The notes below the pieces were generated by a model. That model ran no database searches. It was not told where the DNA came from and saw only the letters and a list, made by a program, of their open reading frames with translations. Shown one piece after another: positions 51,601 through 56,322 of a DNA stretch of 64,000 nt. Position 1 is the stretch's first letter. The number at the start of each line of letters is the position of its first letter. This stretch comes from Cyclina sinensis (taxonomy: Eukaryota; Mollusca; Bivalvia; Venerida; Veneridae), in the NCBI GenBank assembly GCA_012932295.1, contig JAAONU010000004.1:28064304-28128303 (forward strand), in the 5' to 3' direction. The translations under genes were made by a program, and so were the position numbers.

Positions 51601-51692
51601 GCCTGAAGTCTTAGACTCTAATGTGTTTAGTATATTCACCAAAACGGCCTCTGGATTTCCTGTACGAGGCATTTTGTCAGTCTGAGCTCATT
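6062..51692 (-). CDS. RIF1: RIF1 gene, 30 coding exons (gene-level entry)
   Basis: RIF1 is a large chromatin scaffold. It recruits protein phosphatase 1 to restrain origin firing and set replication timing, and in animals acts with 53BP1 in double-strand-break repair. The reconstructed product is 2548 residues, close to the ~2470 of the human protein. Recognition rests on several collinear blocks: an N-terminal HEAT/ARM region (for example AWRQLIDNFALN at about 300-311, NEINQGDSLEHDF near 632 and WSELYKTVNRLAALV near 673), a TEHQKEVLK...PAMYN segment near 1031-1048, SILK and RVSF motifs at 2208-2276, and a C-terminal domain with LVRARNIHTIGDL and LPIRSPKV. All 29 coding introns are GT-AG and every exon phase closes without a frameshift or stop. 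The 5'UTR begins at an acceptor, so a non-coding first exon lies further upstream. The family call is near certain; individual edges are by eye. Confidence 0.97.
6476..6993 (+). mobile_element. F2-like element with ~125-bp tandem units
   Basis: Left end GTGTCTCCCCCCTG, right end TATGTCTCGCCCAGACATA. Between them lie three diverged units with CCCCTATGACCTTGACCTAC and AATCAATAGGGTTCTTCTAC. Sits in the intron between exons 29 and 30, upstream of exon 30. Confidence 0.6.
7259..7333 (-). CDS. RIF1: RIF1 exon 29 (residues 2416-2440)
   Basis: 75 nt, acceptor TTTTTCAG, donor GACAAGG|GTAACA. Encodes ADSNPEVKQLPENLPSKVYQ then LSSDK. Conservation is low, but the phase (1 in, 1 out) links exons 28 and 30 exactly. 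Confidence 0.82.
8041..8530. repeat. ~104-bp tandem repeat, four diverged copies
   Basis: The boxes TTTAA[TG]CTACCAACCTGG and TCCAACCCAGGTTACCGACC recur at 8041, 8145, 8249 and (longer spacing) 8407. The first two units are almost identical. Lies in the intron between exons 28 and 29. Confidence 0.85.
9097..9239 (-). CDS. RIF1: RIF1 exon 28, C-terminal domain core (residues 2368-2415)
   Basis: 143 nt, acceptor AAATTTCAG, donor TTCG|GTAAGA. Encodes SKGLSNLVRARNIHTIGDLS and NLPIRSPKVHTVKKVL, almost the same as the vertebrate C-terminal subdomain (LVRAKNIKTIGDLS...LPIRSPKV). Reading through the donor would give ~30 unrelated residues and a stop. Splicing to exon 29 restores the conserved tail and is preferred. 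Confidence 0.95.
9488..9696 (-). CDS. RIF1: RIF1 exon 27, SQ/TQ cluster (residues 2299-2367)
   Basis: 209 nt, acceptor CATTTTCAG, donor GTAAGG. It contains six SQ/TQ dipeptides in about 35 residues, the pattern of an ATM/ATR-target cluster. It ends in CDESVEKILPQLMASSW, the lead-in to the C-terminal domain. Phase 0 in, 2 out. Confidence 0.92.
9783..10253. mobile_element. TTAA-flanked MITE, 471 bp
   Basis: Terminal inverted repeats AGGGATACACAGGCAAATG (left) and its complement at the right end, flanked by TTAA at 9779-9782 and 10254-10257. TTAA target duplication points to the piggyBac or Kolobok type; the AGGG end favours Kolobok. No coding capacity. Contains two GGTCACGTGAC palindromes. Confidence 0.8.
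10553..10636 (-). CDS. RIF1: RIF1 exon 26, RVSF PP1-docking motif (residues 2271-2298)
   Basis: 84 nt, acceptor TTTTTTCAG, donor GTAAGT. Encodes QRRVSFATPLTDVTRVDMER then PPSPLVKV. RVSF at 2273-2276 is the canonical PP1-binding motif of RIF1; with SILK it recruits the phosphatase that opposes DDK at MCM. The serine inside RVSF is a known site of phospho-control in the family. Confidence 0.95.
10960..14466 (-). CDS. RIF1: RIF1 exon 25, giant disordered exon (residues 1102-2270)
   Basis: 3507 nt with no stop, acceptor ATGTTTTAG, donor GTAATT. A single very large exon for the intrinsically disordered middle is the known RIF1 gene structure. The product is rich in Ser, Glu and Lys with many SQ/TQ sites. 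It includes acidic runs (DDDMPTDG, EDDSDIMES) and strongly basic tracts (GRGRKRKQVAPKK, EEIKQKKKKDEE, KKEKKGNKE). SILK motifs lie at residues 2208-2211 (RRSILKP) and 2247-2250 (SASILKG), just before the RVSF motif of exon 26. This region is expected to be heavily phosphorylated. Confidence 0.96.
14674..15406. mobile_element. hAT-like MITE with 8-bp target duplication
   Basis: 733 bp bounded by CAGGGCTCC and GGAGCCCTG, with the 8-bp direct repeat GGCTTAAC on both sides (14666-14673 and 15407-15414). Both the CAGGG terminus and the 8-bp duplication are hAT hallmarks. It carries CGGTC boxes in inverted arrangement near the ends and no transposase. Inserted in the intron between exons 24 and 25. 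Confidence 0.88.
15899..15986 (-). CDS. RIF1: RIF1 exon 24 (residues 1072-1101)
   Basis: 88 nt, acceptor TTATTTCAG, donor GTGAGT. Encodes DGSLSETPTPTTEPLSLFGS then VIPPTNQGDV; low-complexity, proline/threonine rich. Phase 2 in, 0 out. Confidence 0.88.
16415..16935 (+). mobile_element. tandem-unit element, family F5
   Basis: About three ~145-bp units with ATTCAGGGGTCAAGGTCAAA and GGTCTTGTC(C)AAAG(G)GGTGTTGTG. They are followed by GAACGGACTGACTGACAG and the 3' hairpin-like end GACTCCCTTTGGGGGCATAA. The left end is uncertain. Confidence 0.6.
17074..17160 (-). CDS. RIF1: RIF1 exon 23 (residues 1043-1071)
   Basis: 87 nt, acceptor AAATTTCAG, donor GTAAGT. Encodes STLPAMYNSLEHSVDASLMA and HFTTDTQM. 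The PAMYN.L motif directly continues the exon 22 block, as in other RIF1 proteins. Confidence 0.94.
17282..18178 (+). mobile_element. F2 element, composite of two copies
   Basis: Left end ATATGTCTCCCCCC, right end TATGTCTCCCCC-ATTTTT-GGGGGGAGACATA, a perfect hairpin. Inside are ~157-bp units (AGTGTGACCTTGACCTTGAG, CATCTGACCCAAGTTTCATA, GATACAGAGCGGACACGATT). A second 3' terminus (GACGGACAGACGGACGG tail then ATGTCTCCCCC) occurs internally at about 17650-17701, so the locus holds two copies joined head to tail. Long minus-strand open frames here arise from the repeat and are not genes. Confidence 0.8.
18669..18874. mobile_element. S1 hairpin MITE with TTAA duplication
   Basis: Ends CCCTTAACCTGCTGG and CAGCATGTTCAGGG, flanked by TTAA on both sides. 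Internal long hairpin CCACCAGTATAGAGCC / GGCTCTATACTGGTGG. The CCCT terminus plus TTAA suggests a piggyBac-type non-autonomous element. Confidence 0.85.
19004..19083 (-). CDS. RIF1: RIF1 exon 22 (residues 1017-1042)
   Basis: 80 nt, acceptor ATTTACAG, donor GTAATT. Encodes DFVLIKPTPKKKMVLTEHQK and EVLKEK, matching the conserved DFVFIPP...ILTDHQKEVLK motif. Confidence 0.95.
19348..19633 (-). CDS. RIF1: RIF1 exon 21 (residues 921-1016)
   Basis: 286 nt, acceptor TATCTGCAG, donor GTAAGG. Encodes PILSKVKAKTMIELPNWVAT followed by a Pro/Ser/Lys-rich stretch ending KKKKLNLDGFDDK. It is the transition from the HEAT region to the disordered middle. Confidence 0.92.
19870..20072 (-). CDS. RIF1: RIF1 exon 20 (residues 854-920)
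   Basis: 203 nt, acceptor TTGATTCCAG, donor GTAAGT. Encodes LEKLWMDICTCLQSRYTSVF, FLEKCSPLLEGTFLHPRRQI and NQTMSLWSCTFGKAAYLRYP. The FLH...QIRNQ...FW..TFAK..MLVYPEEL pattern marks the end of the RIF1 HEAT array. A competing TTAG acceptor 4 nt downstream breaks the phase. Confidence 0.96.
20904..21095 (-). CDS. RIF1: RIF1 exon 19 (residues 790-853)
   Basis: 192 nt, acceptor TCTTTTCAG, donor GTGAGA. Encodes KSTGVSLQLVLNNLVETFST then IFNLIGQLAHPVGELFADSQ. The vertebrate counterpart is SIT.IISSVLGHISLP..I...F..L.RPLALFYENSK. Confidence 0.93.
21579..21706 (-). CDS. RIF1: RIF1 exon 18 (residues 747-789)
   Basis: 128 nt, acceptor CTTCACAG, donor GTAAGG. Encodes VSPKKFTKNRHKPLENIHSV then IALVGLLQKRTLTLVPDWEL, equivalent to the KSPQ...W..KKNEPLGKLTSLFKL region in vertebrates. 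It closes the codon split from exon 17. Confidence 0.92.
21707..24366. other. large intron 17, downstream part
   Basis: Diverged AT-rich sequence. 23570-24090 holds badly eroded GTGACCTTTGA / GACCTTGACTTTCGAC boxes, probably an old tandem-unit element. Poly-T at 22459-22475. No coding features seen. Confidence 0.4.
24367..24682. repeat. duplicated intron block (copy A), with exon-17-derived repeats
   Basis: Shares ordered sequence over ~315 bp with 31854-32168 in direct orientation (TAATCTAAGAAAATAACTCA, GCAAACTGATAAGAAATTAC, GCTCACTGTTAAATTGA, GTTAACTTAGTAT). It contains three to four degenerate copies of the exon 17 end: minus-strand AGTTTTCAGAACGTGTAAGT, TTTTAAAATGTGTAAGC and TTTTTCAAAAGGTGTGAG against exon 17 AGTTTTCAAAATGTGTAAGT. 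A ~30-nt poly-T lies at 24618-24648. Confidence 0.82.
24762..24858 (-). CDS. RIF1: RIF1 exon 17 (residues 715-746)
   Basis: 97 nt, acceptor ATTTCAG, donor AAAATGT|GTAAGT. Encodes EVTEVDMLVQMCRVIISSLY then FSSIGSEAVFKM. Degenerate copies of its last ~38 nt plus donor lie in the intron immediately downstream. Confidence 0.9.
25243..25392 (-). CDS. RIF1: RIF1 exon 16 (residues 665-714)
   Basis: 150 nt, acceptor CATTTTAG, donor GTAAGA. Encodes SLVKSLVKSWSELYKTVNRL, AALVTNAEANIVCEE and the following helix. It aligns with LLRTWSELYRAFARCAALVATAEEN of the vertebrate protein. A short direct duplication at its start gives SLVKSLVK. Confidence 0.96.
26003..26104 (-). CDS. RIF1: RIF1 exon 15 (residues 631-664)
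   Basis: 102 nt, acceptor ACTTCAG, donor GTCAGT. Encodes TNEINQGDSLEHDFGCSVQV, nearly the same as the vertebrate TNEVNQGDALEHNF block. Phase 0 at both ends. Confidence 0.95.
26290..27054. repeat. ~30-bp degenerate minisatellite abutting exon 14 donor
   Basis: About 25 diverged units. On the minus strand the core is TTCACTGGCAAGGTAACATG, repeating the exon 14 donor CCAAG|GTAACAT. The array starts at the exon edge and decays away from it. Confidence 0.85.
27055..27309 (-). CDS. RIF1: RIF1 exon 14 (residues 546-630)
   Basis: 255 nt, acceptor CTTTCAG, donor ACCAAG|GTAACA. Opens GTPALFITRLLLSPTLLMAC and later reads ENIWRLWSAVEHLLTQHITK, both well matched to vertebrate RIF1 (GTPALFL..., EHLWKMWSVI). 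The intron begins with an array of GTAACAT-type donor copies. Confidence 0.95.
27725..28487. repeat. 39-44-bp minisatellite abutting exon 13 donor
   Basis: About 19 units. The minus-strand core is TACAG|ATGATTAAT|GTAAGT, the last 9 nt of exon 13 plus its donor preceded by an AG. Units next to the exon are 44 bp (with ATGTACAT[CT]G). Further away, five units are identical 39-mers carrying an extra AATG. Confidence 0.93.
28488..28571 (-). CDS. RIF1: RIF1 exon 13 (residues 518-545)
   Basis: 84 nt, acceptor TTATTAG, donor ATGATTAAT|GTAAGT. Encodes VMFERFGTIQKRVLCSGAYS and ends GEEMIN. The 9 nt before the donor, and the donor itself, are repeated about 19 times in the intron that follows. The donor assigned here is the first of the series and the one that keeps the frame into exon 14. 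Confidence 0.9.
28849..31396 (+). mobile_element. F1 element, long copy carrying an insertion
   Basis: Starts AAGAGGGCCAAGATGGCCCT, ends GAGCATTCGCTCAGGTGAGC then AAAAA. It has about nine ~144-bp units (GACCTAGTTTTTGACCCCAG, ACAAACATTCTGACCAAA). A foreign block at about 28936-29731 interrupts its 5' part. Confidence 0.82.
28936..29731. mobile_element. inverted-repeat insertion inside F1 element, with possible small gene
   Basis: Imperfect ~28-bp inverted ends (TTTTGACGCTGACCTATTTC on the left, AGGTCACTGTCAAAA on the right). Inside, a plus-strand ATGCAAAG|GTAGGAG and a CTATTTCAG|GTTCC would splice in frame to a ~31-residue peptide ending EKVMRSSN. AATAAATAAA follows ~50 nt later, then a TTGTAG-led stretch reading ILAAAGIGGYRKYK. 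I cannot name it; it may be a gene fragment picked up by the element or coincidence. Confidence 0.4.
31601..31758 (-). CDS. RIF1: RIF1 exon 12 (residues 465-517)
   Basis: 158 nt, acceptor CCTTGTAG, donor GTATGT. Encodes ESLALHSWEWLIAHLKTAID then KLDIRKTLSTLLLEFRVVVQ. Phase 1 in, 0 out. Confidence 0.92.
31854..32168. repeat. duplicated intron block (copy B)
   Basis: Direct copy of 24367-24682, moved into the intron between exons 11 and 12. Includes the decoy donor sequences (plus-strand ACTTACGCGTTCTGAAAGCT). Diverges after GTTAACTTAGTAT. Confidence 0.85.
32300..32462. repeat. ~57-bp tandem repeat, three copies
   Basis: The pair CTGTCTGTTCATTATAAATG and ATTTACATGTAGATCTAT occurs three times, nearly identical, in the intron after exon 11. 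Unlike the other arrays its sequence is not related to the adjacent exon. Confidence 0.85.
32750..32860 (-). CDS. RIF1: RIF1 exon 11 (residues 428-464)
   Basis: 111 nt, acceptor TTATTTCAG, donor GTCTGT. This donor is weaker than the others but is the only one consistent with the phase of exon 12. Encodes HRIVTGPAFYIKHAEVLITT and SLLCTSLGKDTP. Confidence 0.85.
33161..33286 (-). CDS. RIF1: RIF1 exon 10 (residues 386-427)
   Basis: 126 nt, acceptor TTTGTTTCAG, donor GTAAGT. Encodes KSLQLLGCEALAHFLGNVEE, matching the IQLLGLEMLLHFLLG segment of vertebrate RIF1. Confidence 0.93.
34022..34091 (-). CDS. RIF1: RIF1 exon 9 (residues 363-385)
   Basis: 70 nt, acceptor TTTTTACAG, donor GTAAGT. Encodes VADPLLNFCVGGKLQKHNGG. 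The sequence is less conserved, but reading frame, splice sites and phase (0 in, 1 out) fit both neighbours. Confidence 0.88.
34232..36992 (+). mobile_element. hairpin-ended tandem-unit element, family F3
   Basis: Left end ATACCCCCACA; right end a hairpin ATACCCCCTC-AAACTTTG-TTTGTGGGGGTAT. Four ~145-bp units at 34600-35290 (CAGTGACCTTGACCTTGGCC, GTGTACCAAAAATT) and a GACGGACCGACGGACTGAC tail at 36910. The middle, 35300-36880, is unrelated AT-rich DNA, perhaps a further insertion. Fills the intron after exon 8. Confidence 0.7.
37449..37600 (-). CDS. RIF1: RIF1 exon 8 (residues 312-362)
   Basis: 152 nt, acceptor TTTTTTTAG, donor GTATTT. Encodes a segment ending EKLACWWHFLWLLGDKVSPN, matching the vertebrate TKLEVWWYLLMRLG...PANF block. 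The following intron carries the hairpin-ended 34.2-37.0 kb element. Confidence 0.93.
37865..38000 (-). CDS. RIF1: RIF1 exon 7 (residues 267-311)
   Basis: 136 nt, acceptor GTTTTCAG, donor GTAAGT. Encodes ELHNVSYINEFMAVVELGFK and, after it, PPIKIAAFQAWRQLIDNFAL. The AF.AW..LIDNFALN block is essentially diagnostic of RIF1. Confidence 0.96.
38192..38290 (-). CDS. RIF1: RIF1 exon 6 (residues 234-266)
   Basis: 99 nt, acceptor GTTTTCAG, donor GTTAGT. Encodes KILPGLKELFKENWKVSVYV then LRCWGTLVQFYGQ, corresponding to the LYVLKLWPLFVKLLG-type helix of vertebrate RIF1. Phase 0 at both ends. Confidence 0.93.
38607..39569. mobile_element. T1 MITE with TA target duplication
   Basis: 963 bp, ends CTGTGAAATCATT and AATGATTTCACAG, TA on both flanks. 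Subterminal TTTCGTGG boxes in inverted order. TA duplication suggests a Tc1/mariner-type origin. In the intron between exons 5 and 6. Confidence 0.85.
39709..39898 (-). CDS. RIF1: RIF1 exon 5 (residues 170-233)
   Basis: 190 nt, acceptor TTGTAACAG, donor GTTAGT. Encodes LNSQAPKEMRSSAFRWGKLL then IPLVVNKAVQVRESAL, closely following the vertebrate pattern (AP..M...A.RW.KL.IPLVV). This is one of the strongest family signatures in the N-terminal half. Confidence 0.95.
40324..40528. mobile_element. S1-related hairpin MITE, diverged
   Basis: Flanked by TTAA, with internal inverted pair CCAGTGCAGACCA / TGGTCTGCACAAACTGG and right end CATGGTAAGGG, a diverged sister of the S1 copies. Confidence 0.7.
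40554..40648 (-). CDS. RIF1: RIF1 exon 4 (residues 139-169)
   Basis: 95 nt, acceptor TTTTTCAG, donor GTAAAC. Encodes AEQILMTVESAMEKWSTTSV and VVDGFVGTIE, part of the N-terminal HEAT array. Enters at phase 0 and exits at phase 2, matching exon 5. Confidence 0.92.
41075..41216 (-). CDS. RIF1: RIF1 exon 3 (residues 91-138)
   Basis: 142 nt between acceptor ATTTCAG and donor GTAAAT. It includes the conserved SICSIALWCLKSQN helix; human RIF1 has RALWVISKQ at the same place. A GTAAGA 15 nt further downstream is an in-frame alternative donor that would add VNT plus two more residues. Confidence 0.9.
41310..41516. mobile_element. S1 hairpin MITE with TTAA duplication
   Basis: Ends CCCTTAACCTGCTG and CAGCAGGTTCAGGG (one mismatch), TTAA on both sides. 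Same internal CCAGTATAGAGCC / GGCTCTATACTG hairpin as the copy at 18.7 kb. Confidence 0.88.
41560..42215. repeat. 42-bp tandem repeat with a degenerate leading edge
   Basis: Four nearly perfect 42-bp units from 41962 (GTTTATGTAAGCCAGGAATC, AAGTATTGTCCTAGAATTA) and two slightly changed ones to 42215. Decayed relatives (AAGCCACAAATCATT) reach back to ~41560. Because 42 is a multiple of three, several frames stay open through it; none is a gene. Confidence 0.9.
42732..42893 (-). CDS. RIF1: RIF1 exon 2 (residues 37-90)
   Basis: 162 nt between acceptor TTGCCAG and donor GTAAGA. It completes the W split from exon 1 and encodes TLTESEVKFVQEVSKNIKR onward to ALQLLGTCIFDTEIV, a helical HEAT-type repeat. 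It is separated from exon 1 by an 8.7-kb intron made almost wholly of transposable-element sequence. Confidence 0.93.
43291..45078 (+). mobile_element. F1 element, complete copy carrying a 619-bp insertion
   Basis: Starts AAGAGGGCCATGATGGCCCT, ends TGAGCACTTTGTGCTCAGGT then GAGCAAAAA. The internal units (GTGACCCC, TTGGTAGAGGTCCA) are closely related to those at 59773-61575. The insertion lies at 43480-44098. Confidence 0.85.
43480..44098. mobile_element. inverted-repeat element nested in F1
   Basis: 619 bp with 14-bp ends CATGGTTCATACAG and CTGTGTGAACCCTG (complement CAGGGTTCACACAG). The empty site is visible in the sister F1 copy at 59950-59985. The flanking CTTGA appears duplicated (5-6 bp). 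The CAGGG end is hAT-like. No coding capacity seen. Confidence 0.78.
45105..45990 (+). mobile_element. F4 element with 146-bp tandem units
   Basis: Left end ACCAGGTTTTCAAAA; right end hairpin AACCAGGATTTTC / GAAAACCTGGTT. Four 146-bp units, one internally shortened (TTCTGCACGTCATCTTGATG, GTCACTGTGACCTTGACCTT), then GCCCGCCCATCCGCCCGCC. The repeated open frames here are repeat artefacts. Confidence 0.8.
45991..46467. repeat. eroded tandem-unit fragment
   Basis: Contains AAGTGACCCCTAATT, TTGGTAGAGGTCTACTAG and TTGGTAGAGGTCCACTTGAC, remnants of F1-type internal units without recognisable ends. Confidence 0.6.
46468..48466 (+). mobile_element. F1 element, complete copy
   Basis: Starts GAGGGCCATGATGGCCCT, ends CTGTCACTACGTGACAGGTG then AGCTAAA. 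About twelve ~145-bp units with TTTGGGCTCTGTGACCTAGT and TTCTGACAAATTTCCAG, and a GACGGACTGACGGACGACGG tail. Confidence 0.88.
48677..51544. mobile_element. T1 MITE split by an F1 insertion
   Basis: Ends CTGTGAAATCATT and AATGATTTCACAG with TA on both flanks, plus subterminal GTTCGCG / GCGAATA and CGCGAATTTAAGACCGCG-type boxes. The 49473-51442 F1 element sits inside it near the right end. Confidence 0.82.
49473..51442 (+). mobile_element. F1 element, complete copy nested in T1
   Basis: Starts AACAAGAGGGCCATGATGGC, ends CTGTCACTGCGTGACAGGTG then AGCTAAAAAA. About seven ~165-bp units carrying GACCCCGGGGATCATGATTT and GGAGAAGAAGATTTTTGAAG. Confidence 0.88.
51563..51692 (-). CDS. RIF1: RIF1 exon 1 (5'UTR end plus residues 1-36)
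   Basis: The start ATG is at 51672-51670 and opens MPRTGNPEAVLVNIL. Coding sequence runs to 51563 (110 nt, phase 2), followed by a GTAATA donor. Upstream of the ATG a TACATTTCAG acceptor fits the minus strand at 51693-51694. The 20 nt at 51673-51692 would then be 5'UTR joined to an unseen first exon. No in-frame ATG competes inside this exon. Confidence 0.85.
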
Positions 51693-53690
51693 CTGAAATG
51701 TACAGATACACTATTACATAATCACAGTTTATAACATAGAGTAAAACCTACCCTATTATAAAAATTAATTACATAATAGATTGCCAAAGCCACTGACTGA
51801 TGTCACAGGCAAAGCTAAATGACCTCGTAAAATCAGAAGTAAGGGTGATAAGATCTAAATGGCATTATGCCATCAAATAAAGAGGCAAACAGCATTTTGC
51901 AGTCACCTGTCCAGGTTCATATTTATCAATTGCACTGTGACATTTATTTCAAAGTTTTAGCCAAGTTACGTTTTAAGTATTTATCTAATTGTACCATTAC
52001 ATTTAACATTAACAAGGGCTTTAGATGAATGCAATACTATACTTTCTAAAATAGCCTTCCTTGCCATTATGTTATAGAGCCTACTTGTAACTTTTATAAA
52101 CTAACAATTCACATTTTGTAATAGTTAACGACTTTAAACTTTGATTACCCTAAATTTTAACCCTGTATTTTTGTACAACCTTACTGCCAGTTATCAAAAG
52201 TTGTTATCAATACAATGTATCTAAGAAATTCAGCGATCTGAGGAAATGATTAATTACCATTTTTTGAGAAAATTTGAGAATTTTGCTAAAAGTCTGGAAA
52301 GAAAGATATTAGAAACTTAATTATCTATAAATTAAAAGCTGAATAACCATTTACAATATTATTCTTGTTATATACAAATTGAACACGTGAGCAACTATTG
52401 TAGTAAATATTTTGGATAGCCAAAATAAGCATTATTTACAACAAAAGCTGTAATCGATATTCCTGTTTAATAAATGCCTGAAGGCCAATGTAATTGTGTT
52501 TTTTGTATTTTGGTAATTACGATCAGAAGTTTGTAAAAAAATGTCTCATTCATTGTCTGTTTATGGAATACACAGAGAGCTCAAACCTGGCACATAAAAA
52601 ACTTTTGACAGGAATTGTCATAAAATTAACTCTTGTTTAATCCTTTCCTGCACAAAATCCTACCCTCTAAAAATATGTCAGCTAGGCTCCCACAGAAATT
52701 CTAGGCATTTCAAATTAGAAATCAGGTTAATGTTTTATTTTACTTCTTTAGACCAAAGATTAACAGGGTCTTCCGAAGCACCTGTTTTGTTTCATTTTTT
52801 TTTTTTTGGGGTTAACCCCTGCTTCACCAGACTCCCATCATACTCACATTATTCATGTTATAAGCCATTGCTGCATTTTATATGAATAATTATACTATTT
52901 TTGCCATTTACCAAATAAAACCTTGCTTCTTATAAAATTCAGTTCAAATCTCAATTTTTTTAAGAGTTTATTTGACCAAAATAATTGTATTAACAGTGCA
53001 TAATGCAAGCAACAAAACAGAAAATACATTTCAATAGCTACCTGTTTAATGTTCACCATTATGCTGATCAATTATCCAAAACAGTTATAAACAGTTTTTC
53101 AGTATCTGTCCTGACTAAATCATTTTCTTATTATAACAGACACATGGTTTGTTTTCAAACAGTAGTGTCTAACCTTGAAATGAAGAAGAAATAAAATATG
53201 TGTATAACAAATGCCCCATATATTTTATCTTTTATGCCTCATCAGACATCCATATATATTTCAAAATACAATAGTGCTTTTTTTTGTTAAATAGTCACGC
53301 AATGATTTTTTTTAACAAGTTCTAACACTGGTTCACCTCTTGACATGTTTTGACGTCATTATGATATGCAAGTATAATTGTACAGAAAACAGAGCAATTA
53401 TAACCTTCAACCTAAATTAAGAACCTACAGAGCAAACAACAATGCGCAAAGAAAATGTCTTCCTGTTACAGTTTAACGTCTGCGTATATTTTTTTCTCCA
53501 CAGTATCATAATTATGTGGTTTAGAAGCAAAGGGATATTAATTTTGTAAAAAGTTGTCCTTTCAAAAACTTCTACCAAAAAGAAACAGCCTAGCATAAAT
53601 TTGCAGTCAAAGGTAATTTTTCAGAAAAGTAAAGTACAGGGACAAAAATGACCTGGGTGTTCAAATTTTAAAGTTGTATTCTACATGATA
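51693..53690. other. RIF1 upstream region
   Basis: AT-rich sequence in which the RIF1 promoter and non-coding first exon would be expected nearby or further upstream. I found no convincing CpG-rich block, TATA arrangement or donor. No repeat family recognised. Confidence 0.35.
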
Positions 53691-54084
53691 CATTACACAC
53701 CAGGAGGAACTCACATTTCCTCAAGGTGGTCGCGGACTACACATTCTGTAAAATGCTACTATAATATCCACCATATATCAAGGATCCCCGCTGCAGACAT
53801 GGATACACAAATTTTAGGTAAATTATCGATAATGAAGCTCACAGAGTTCCTGATAACATGTATATTGGCGTATTTTACACTTCAAAATTTACAAGATGTA
53901 TAAGGCTGTCATTCTGATGTGTATGTTTACGCATGCTCCGATTTAATCATCATGCAAGGAGTGATATGTCAAGATATTTGGGAATTTCGTGACATCAATG
54001 AAATTCGTCTTTTACCTTGATGCTGTAGCGGATATTTTTTTTCCATGCTGGTGCAAAAATGTGAGTTCCTCCTGGCATGTATTG
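53691..54084. mobile_element. TA-flanked MITE with ~28-bp inverted ends
   Basis: Left CATTACACACCAGGAGGAAC and right complement CAATACATGCCAGGAGGAAC, both continuing TCACATTT. TA on both flanks. About 394 bp, non-coding. Confidence 0.85.
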
Positions 54085-54087
54085 TAT

Positions 54088-56117
54088 GCACAAGCCTACA
54101 ACTCATCTCTTACAGAAAACAAAATCTTAACTTGATCATATGCTTTATATAGTATGTCTATTTTTCCAACTCGAGTCAAAGGCACTTTCTTAGCCCACCA
54201 CATTTTGGAACCATATTTAACCTGGGGATCTTCCTAGGGTCTGGTAAGCAATGGACTTAACTGACTGGGATATGACTTTTGTTTCTGTGCAAAAACCCTA
54301 ACATGTTTGATATGCTTCCTACCTGATCTGTCAATATGAGCATCCCATGTATGGTTACTACGCCTTGCTAAACTACAGTACGGCAGCTTTTTTACTACAG
54401 TGTAAGGTTCACAAACATAATTGGTTAGTTGTTAAATAACAATTTACTTTCAATTAGTGGGTAAAAACTTCATATAATAATATACATCTAATACTTAAAC
54501 TGCACTAAAAGAGGGGCATATCAAGACAGGGGATTTTTTTTAGGGAAAGGGGAAGACGCTGGACGCTGGTGAAAAGGGGAAAAACATGGGAAAAAGGCCA
54601 GTTAGGGGAAAATGAATAAACCACTTTTTTAATTGCAATCTTCTGTAGTTTTCAATACTCTAACTGTAAACAGAAAATCACTCTTTAACAGTTTAAAACT
54701 ATAGTGGCATGTCTCTGTCTTTTCTGTATTTAAACAGATTAACAATCATTTCAAAGACTGTAGTATAACCAAGAGTATCTGGCCTCGTATTTTTGTTGAG
54801 CCGAAACAGCAATTGTCAAGTTTGTTACGTTCAGGTCGAGTACTGGTACAATTACTGACTGACACGCTTCGGCTGTCGGCGCTGATCGTATTTCTGGTTC
54901 ATCCACTTCTGTCTGTTAAAATTATCTGACTCAGAGTTTTGATCCGATGGAGAGATATCTTTTTTCCCAAAAAAGATTCAATACCCTTTGTTCTTATTGC
55001 ATCAGAAAGTTTTATCTTTTTGTTATACTTTCTCCAGTTGTTGGACATTTTTCTGGGATTTTCCCCGGATGAAGCAAATAGAATGATTCCCGTCATGGTA
55101 TACATCAGAACCCTGATGAATTTGGTTCCCGTCTTCATGTTATTTTTAGAGAGTTAGGAATGCTGGGACAAAATGGCATAATTCTTGCTATATTTAGCTC
55201 TGGATCAAATATAAAATCGTACTCGTCCATAAGTCGATTGTTTGAAGATAAATTACTATCTAATGAAAGAGAATGTTATATTATTTTACCAAAACCATCA
55301 GAAAATGTTAAATTTGATGCAGGGGAAAATGATTTTTTAGCGGAAAATCATTTTTTTGGGGGAAAAATAAAGCAAGGAGAAGACGCCGACTATCGGCATC
55401 AATTTGTTAGTAAAAAAAAAAACCTGCATGAAGCAAGTGTCTGACGGATGATTTATGACAACTCTTATCAACAAAATATTAGTTGTTCTTGGTTATTAAA
55501 AAACATATCATAACCGATTGAGAGTTTTGCAAAGGCTAGTAAAGTCAAGTTGCAAGAATTAAAGCAAGCATCCAATTCTTATGGTTAACTCATCTCAGCA
55601 ACTGCCTACGTATTTTTATGCATTTCCTGATTGTCTGAAATCACATACAACTACTAATTATGTCTTAACTAACCTCTGACCAACAGGTAAAGCTTGCCTT
55701 TTGATTTCTAACTATTAAGTAAATTTGGCCATTAAAGCGACTGACTCACAAAATTTAGCTGAATTTTTTTTTCTTTAAAATTGAAGAGAAGTTAATATAT
55801 TATGGAAAAAGATATATGCTTGTTTACAACATGAAAACTGAAAAAAAAATTTTGTTTCTACCAGGTTCCAAACCCATGCCCTTTCAGTCAGTAATATATA
55901 GAGCGATAGATATTTAGATATATAGATATTTCTTAAAGTGTTGAACCCATATACTGATCTGATATTTTTTAGTTGTTCGACCTTTAAGCCTAATTTTAAA
56001 CTGCATATAACTGAGCGGATATCGTTCGTCACAGCTTTTACCCTGTCCTGGTTATCTATTAAATAACCTAGAACACCGAGTATTCCGATTGCCAAATTTT
56101 GAACAAGAGTCACCGCA
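54088..56117. other. upstream flank with a possible eroded coding segment
   Basis: Minus-strand 54800-55110 shows a Lys/Ser-rich frame (DAIRTKGIESFLGKK followed, after a frame change, by DISPSDQNSESDNF). It resembles the N-terminal linker of hAT or zinc-finger transposon proteins but has no diagnostic domain. GGGGAAAA-rich patches near 54530-54610 and 55320-55380. Otherwise nothing assignable. Confidence 0.25.
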
Positions 56118-56322
56118 AGCGGGGGCCACGCTCGACTTTTTTCCATTTCCAAAGGCAAACACATCAGAGGAAGCACATTGTGGTGAAGGGATTTCAAATG
56201 AAACATCATTTGGAAATATAATTATACATAACAAAGTTATGGCCAATTTTAGCAACATTCAGAAATTTGACCTTAAAGGTCTAGGTCAAGTTCAGTTTAA
56301 CCTTCTCTGAAGGTATTGTCTA

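Noticed and set aside
53685..53903. 72-codon plus-strand frame
   Set aside because: Starts inside the terminal inverted repeat of a MITE; no similarity or splice context.
55860..55895. tRNA-like B box (GGTTCCAAACCC)
   Set aside because: No A box or cloverleaf stems could be fitted around it.
55775..56209. 144-codon minus-strand frame
   Set aside because: Sequence is unlike any family I know, overlaps the F6 left end, and has no supporting exon structure.
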